DNA from: Mesorhizobium sp. B2-1-8
GTDB taxonomy: Bacteria; Pseudomonadota; Alphaproteobacteria; Rhizobiales; Rhizobiaceae
Assembly: GCF_006442545.2 (NCBI RefSeq)
Contig: NZ_CP083952.1
Span: forward strand, 930,001-994,000
Direction: 5' to 3'
Length of the DNA stretch: 64,000 nt
Positions within the stretch are counted from its first letter, which is position 1. Each line of letters starts with the position of its first letter. Below the pieces are notes generated by a model. That model did no database searches. It worked only from the letters and a program-made list of their open reading frames with translations, and was not told where the DNA came from. Positions 63,368 to 64,000 of this stretch are shown here, piece after piece. A program made the translations under genes and the position numbers.

Positions 63368-63658
63368 CTCGGTCTCAATTCATCAGGGGGCACAAGATGC
63401 AGGCGGCCCGTGGCCAAACGCGAGCCACCGCCCGGTGTTCCGCGGTCCGTCGAGACTATTTCGCTTCGCTGGCCCAGGCGCCGATGCGGTCCATGGCCGA
63501 CATCAACCTCTTTCATGCCAGGGCCTCGCCACAATAATCCCTTGATCGTAGGCAAATTCCCCGGCATCCGCCAGCATCACGCCACAGACGGTGACAAATG
63601 CGCGTTTCGCTGGCAAATTCGCAATCGGGACGTGAATCAGGCAAACCAGGAGAACAAC
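63368..63658. other. Intergenic stretch before the lytic transglycosylase gene
   Basis: 291 nt between divergent genes. No gene, repeat or RNA is visible in it; the promoters of both neighbours should lie here. Confidence 0.5.
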
Positions 63659-64000
63659 ATGGCATTTCTTGCCAAGGGTAGGATTTTAGCAGCCGCGGTG
63701 GTGGCGGTGCTGGGGCTGGCAACGGGCGCGCAAGCGGCGGCCAGTTGCGGCAAGACCGGCGCCGGCTTCGACGCCTGGAAGCAGGACTTCGCCGCTGAGG
63801 CCAAATCCGACGGTGTCGGGTCCAGGGGCCTGGCCGCTCTGGCCGGCGCGACCTACGCAACGAGGACGATCTCCGCCGACCGCGCCATCCACAAGGCTTT
63901 CAGCGGCTCGGTGGATGATTTCATGAAACGCCGTGGCGGGTCGGCGATCATTTCCAGGGGCCGTTCGCTTAAGAAGTCGAACGCGGCGCTGTTCAGCCAG
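63659..64000 (+). CDS. Lytic murein transglycosylase (MltB-like), N-terminal part
   Basis: Starts at ATG 63659 with AGGAGA upstream and is open for 114 codons to the window edge. A signal peptide (about 1-27, AQAAA) precedes CGKTGAGFDAWKQDFAAEAKSDGVGSRGLAALAGATYATRTISADR, the beginning of the SLT_2/MltB domain. The catalytic Glu lies beyond the window. It should cleave peptidoglycan glycan strands in the periplasm. Confidence 0.83.
   Translation, partial: MAFLAKGRILAAAVVAVLGLATGAQAAASCGKTGAGFDAWKQDFAAEAKSDGVGSRGLAALAGATYATRTISADRAIHKAFSGSVDDFMKRRGGSAIISRGRSLKKSNAALFSQ

Overview
The window is high-GC DNA from an alphaproteobacterium of the order Hyphomicrobiales. Gene content and the dense families of palindromic intergenic repeats fit Mesorhizobium or a close relative. 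Supporting families include the imuA-imuB-dnaE2 mutasome with an alphaproteobacterial LexA box, COG4705 and DUF1236 proteins, and the ProX / CnoX / Lon-like / Trm112 gene row. It looks like ordinary chromosome with one insertion sequence. There is no CRISPR array, phage or plasmid replication gene.

Layout. 0-5.4 kb: a branched-chain 2-oxoacid dehydrogenase operon (E1 alpha, E1 beta, E2, E3). 5.4-7.1 kb: a saccharopine dehydrogenase-like oxidoreductase and a divergent Lrp regulator. 7.1-11.6 kb: a two-component system, a COG4705 membrane protein, a methyltransferase-like membrane protein and a SnoaL-like protein. 11.8-18.1 kb: a probable catabolic cluster (RidA, amidohydrolase, flavin monooxygenase with an extra N-terminal domain, RpiR regulator, frameshifted M24 peptidase). 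18.5-21.8 kb: DUF2934 protein, tRNA-Gly, ProX, CnoX-like thioredoxin, Lon-substrate-domain protein, Trm112-like protein. 22-28 kb: the SOS mutagenesis operon imuA-imuB-dnaE2 behind a LexA box. 28.3-31.4 kb: LysE exporter, a zincin gene and a 277-nt partial direct duplication of it that brackets an unknown gene, DUF1737 protein, CoA ester lyase. 31.5-32.9 kb: an IS481-family element. 33.6-37.1 kb: a second two-component system and an FAD oxidoreductase. 37.2-39.9 kb: DUF72 protein (frameshifted), an ArsR / SRPBCC / SRPBCC operon (last gene frameshifted) with a clear palindromic operator, and a GNAT protein. 40-48 kb: leuD and leuB, separated by an Ivy-like periplasmic protein, an L,D-transpeptidase, a 21-TPR protein, RidA and VOC proteins. 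48-52 kb: MarR + SRPBCC pair, two tandem cold-shock-like/DUF805 membrane proteins, a glycosyltransferase. 52-56.9 kb: DEAD-box helicase, asd, ACT-domain protein, DoxX-like protein. 57-59.9 kb: lipoprotein, rpsP, chorismate mutase, ffh. 60.4-64 kb: CPBP protease, SH3/DUF1236 protein, zinc peptidase, start of a lytic transglycosylase.

The most interesting signal is upstream of asd. A plausible promoter is followed by a 41-codon leader ORF ending in a run rich in Thr and Lys with one Met, all products of the aspartate-semialdehyde branch. A hairpin, a possible competing pairing and a terminator-like hairpin lie between it and asd. This looks like a transcription attenuator, although the spacing is not textbook. 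Other points: a 277-nt direct duplication around an unknown gene, composite palindromic repeats of about 160 nt in five places, a small ORF at ffh whose first codons copy those of ffh, and three genes each broken by a single missing base.

All family assignments are by reading motifs. No database search was possible.
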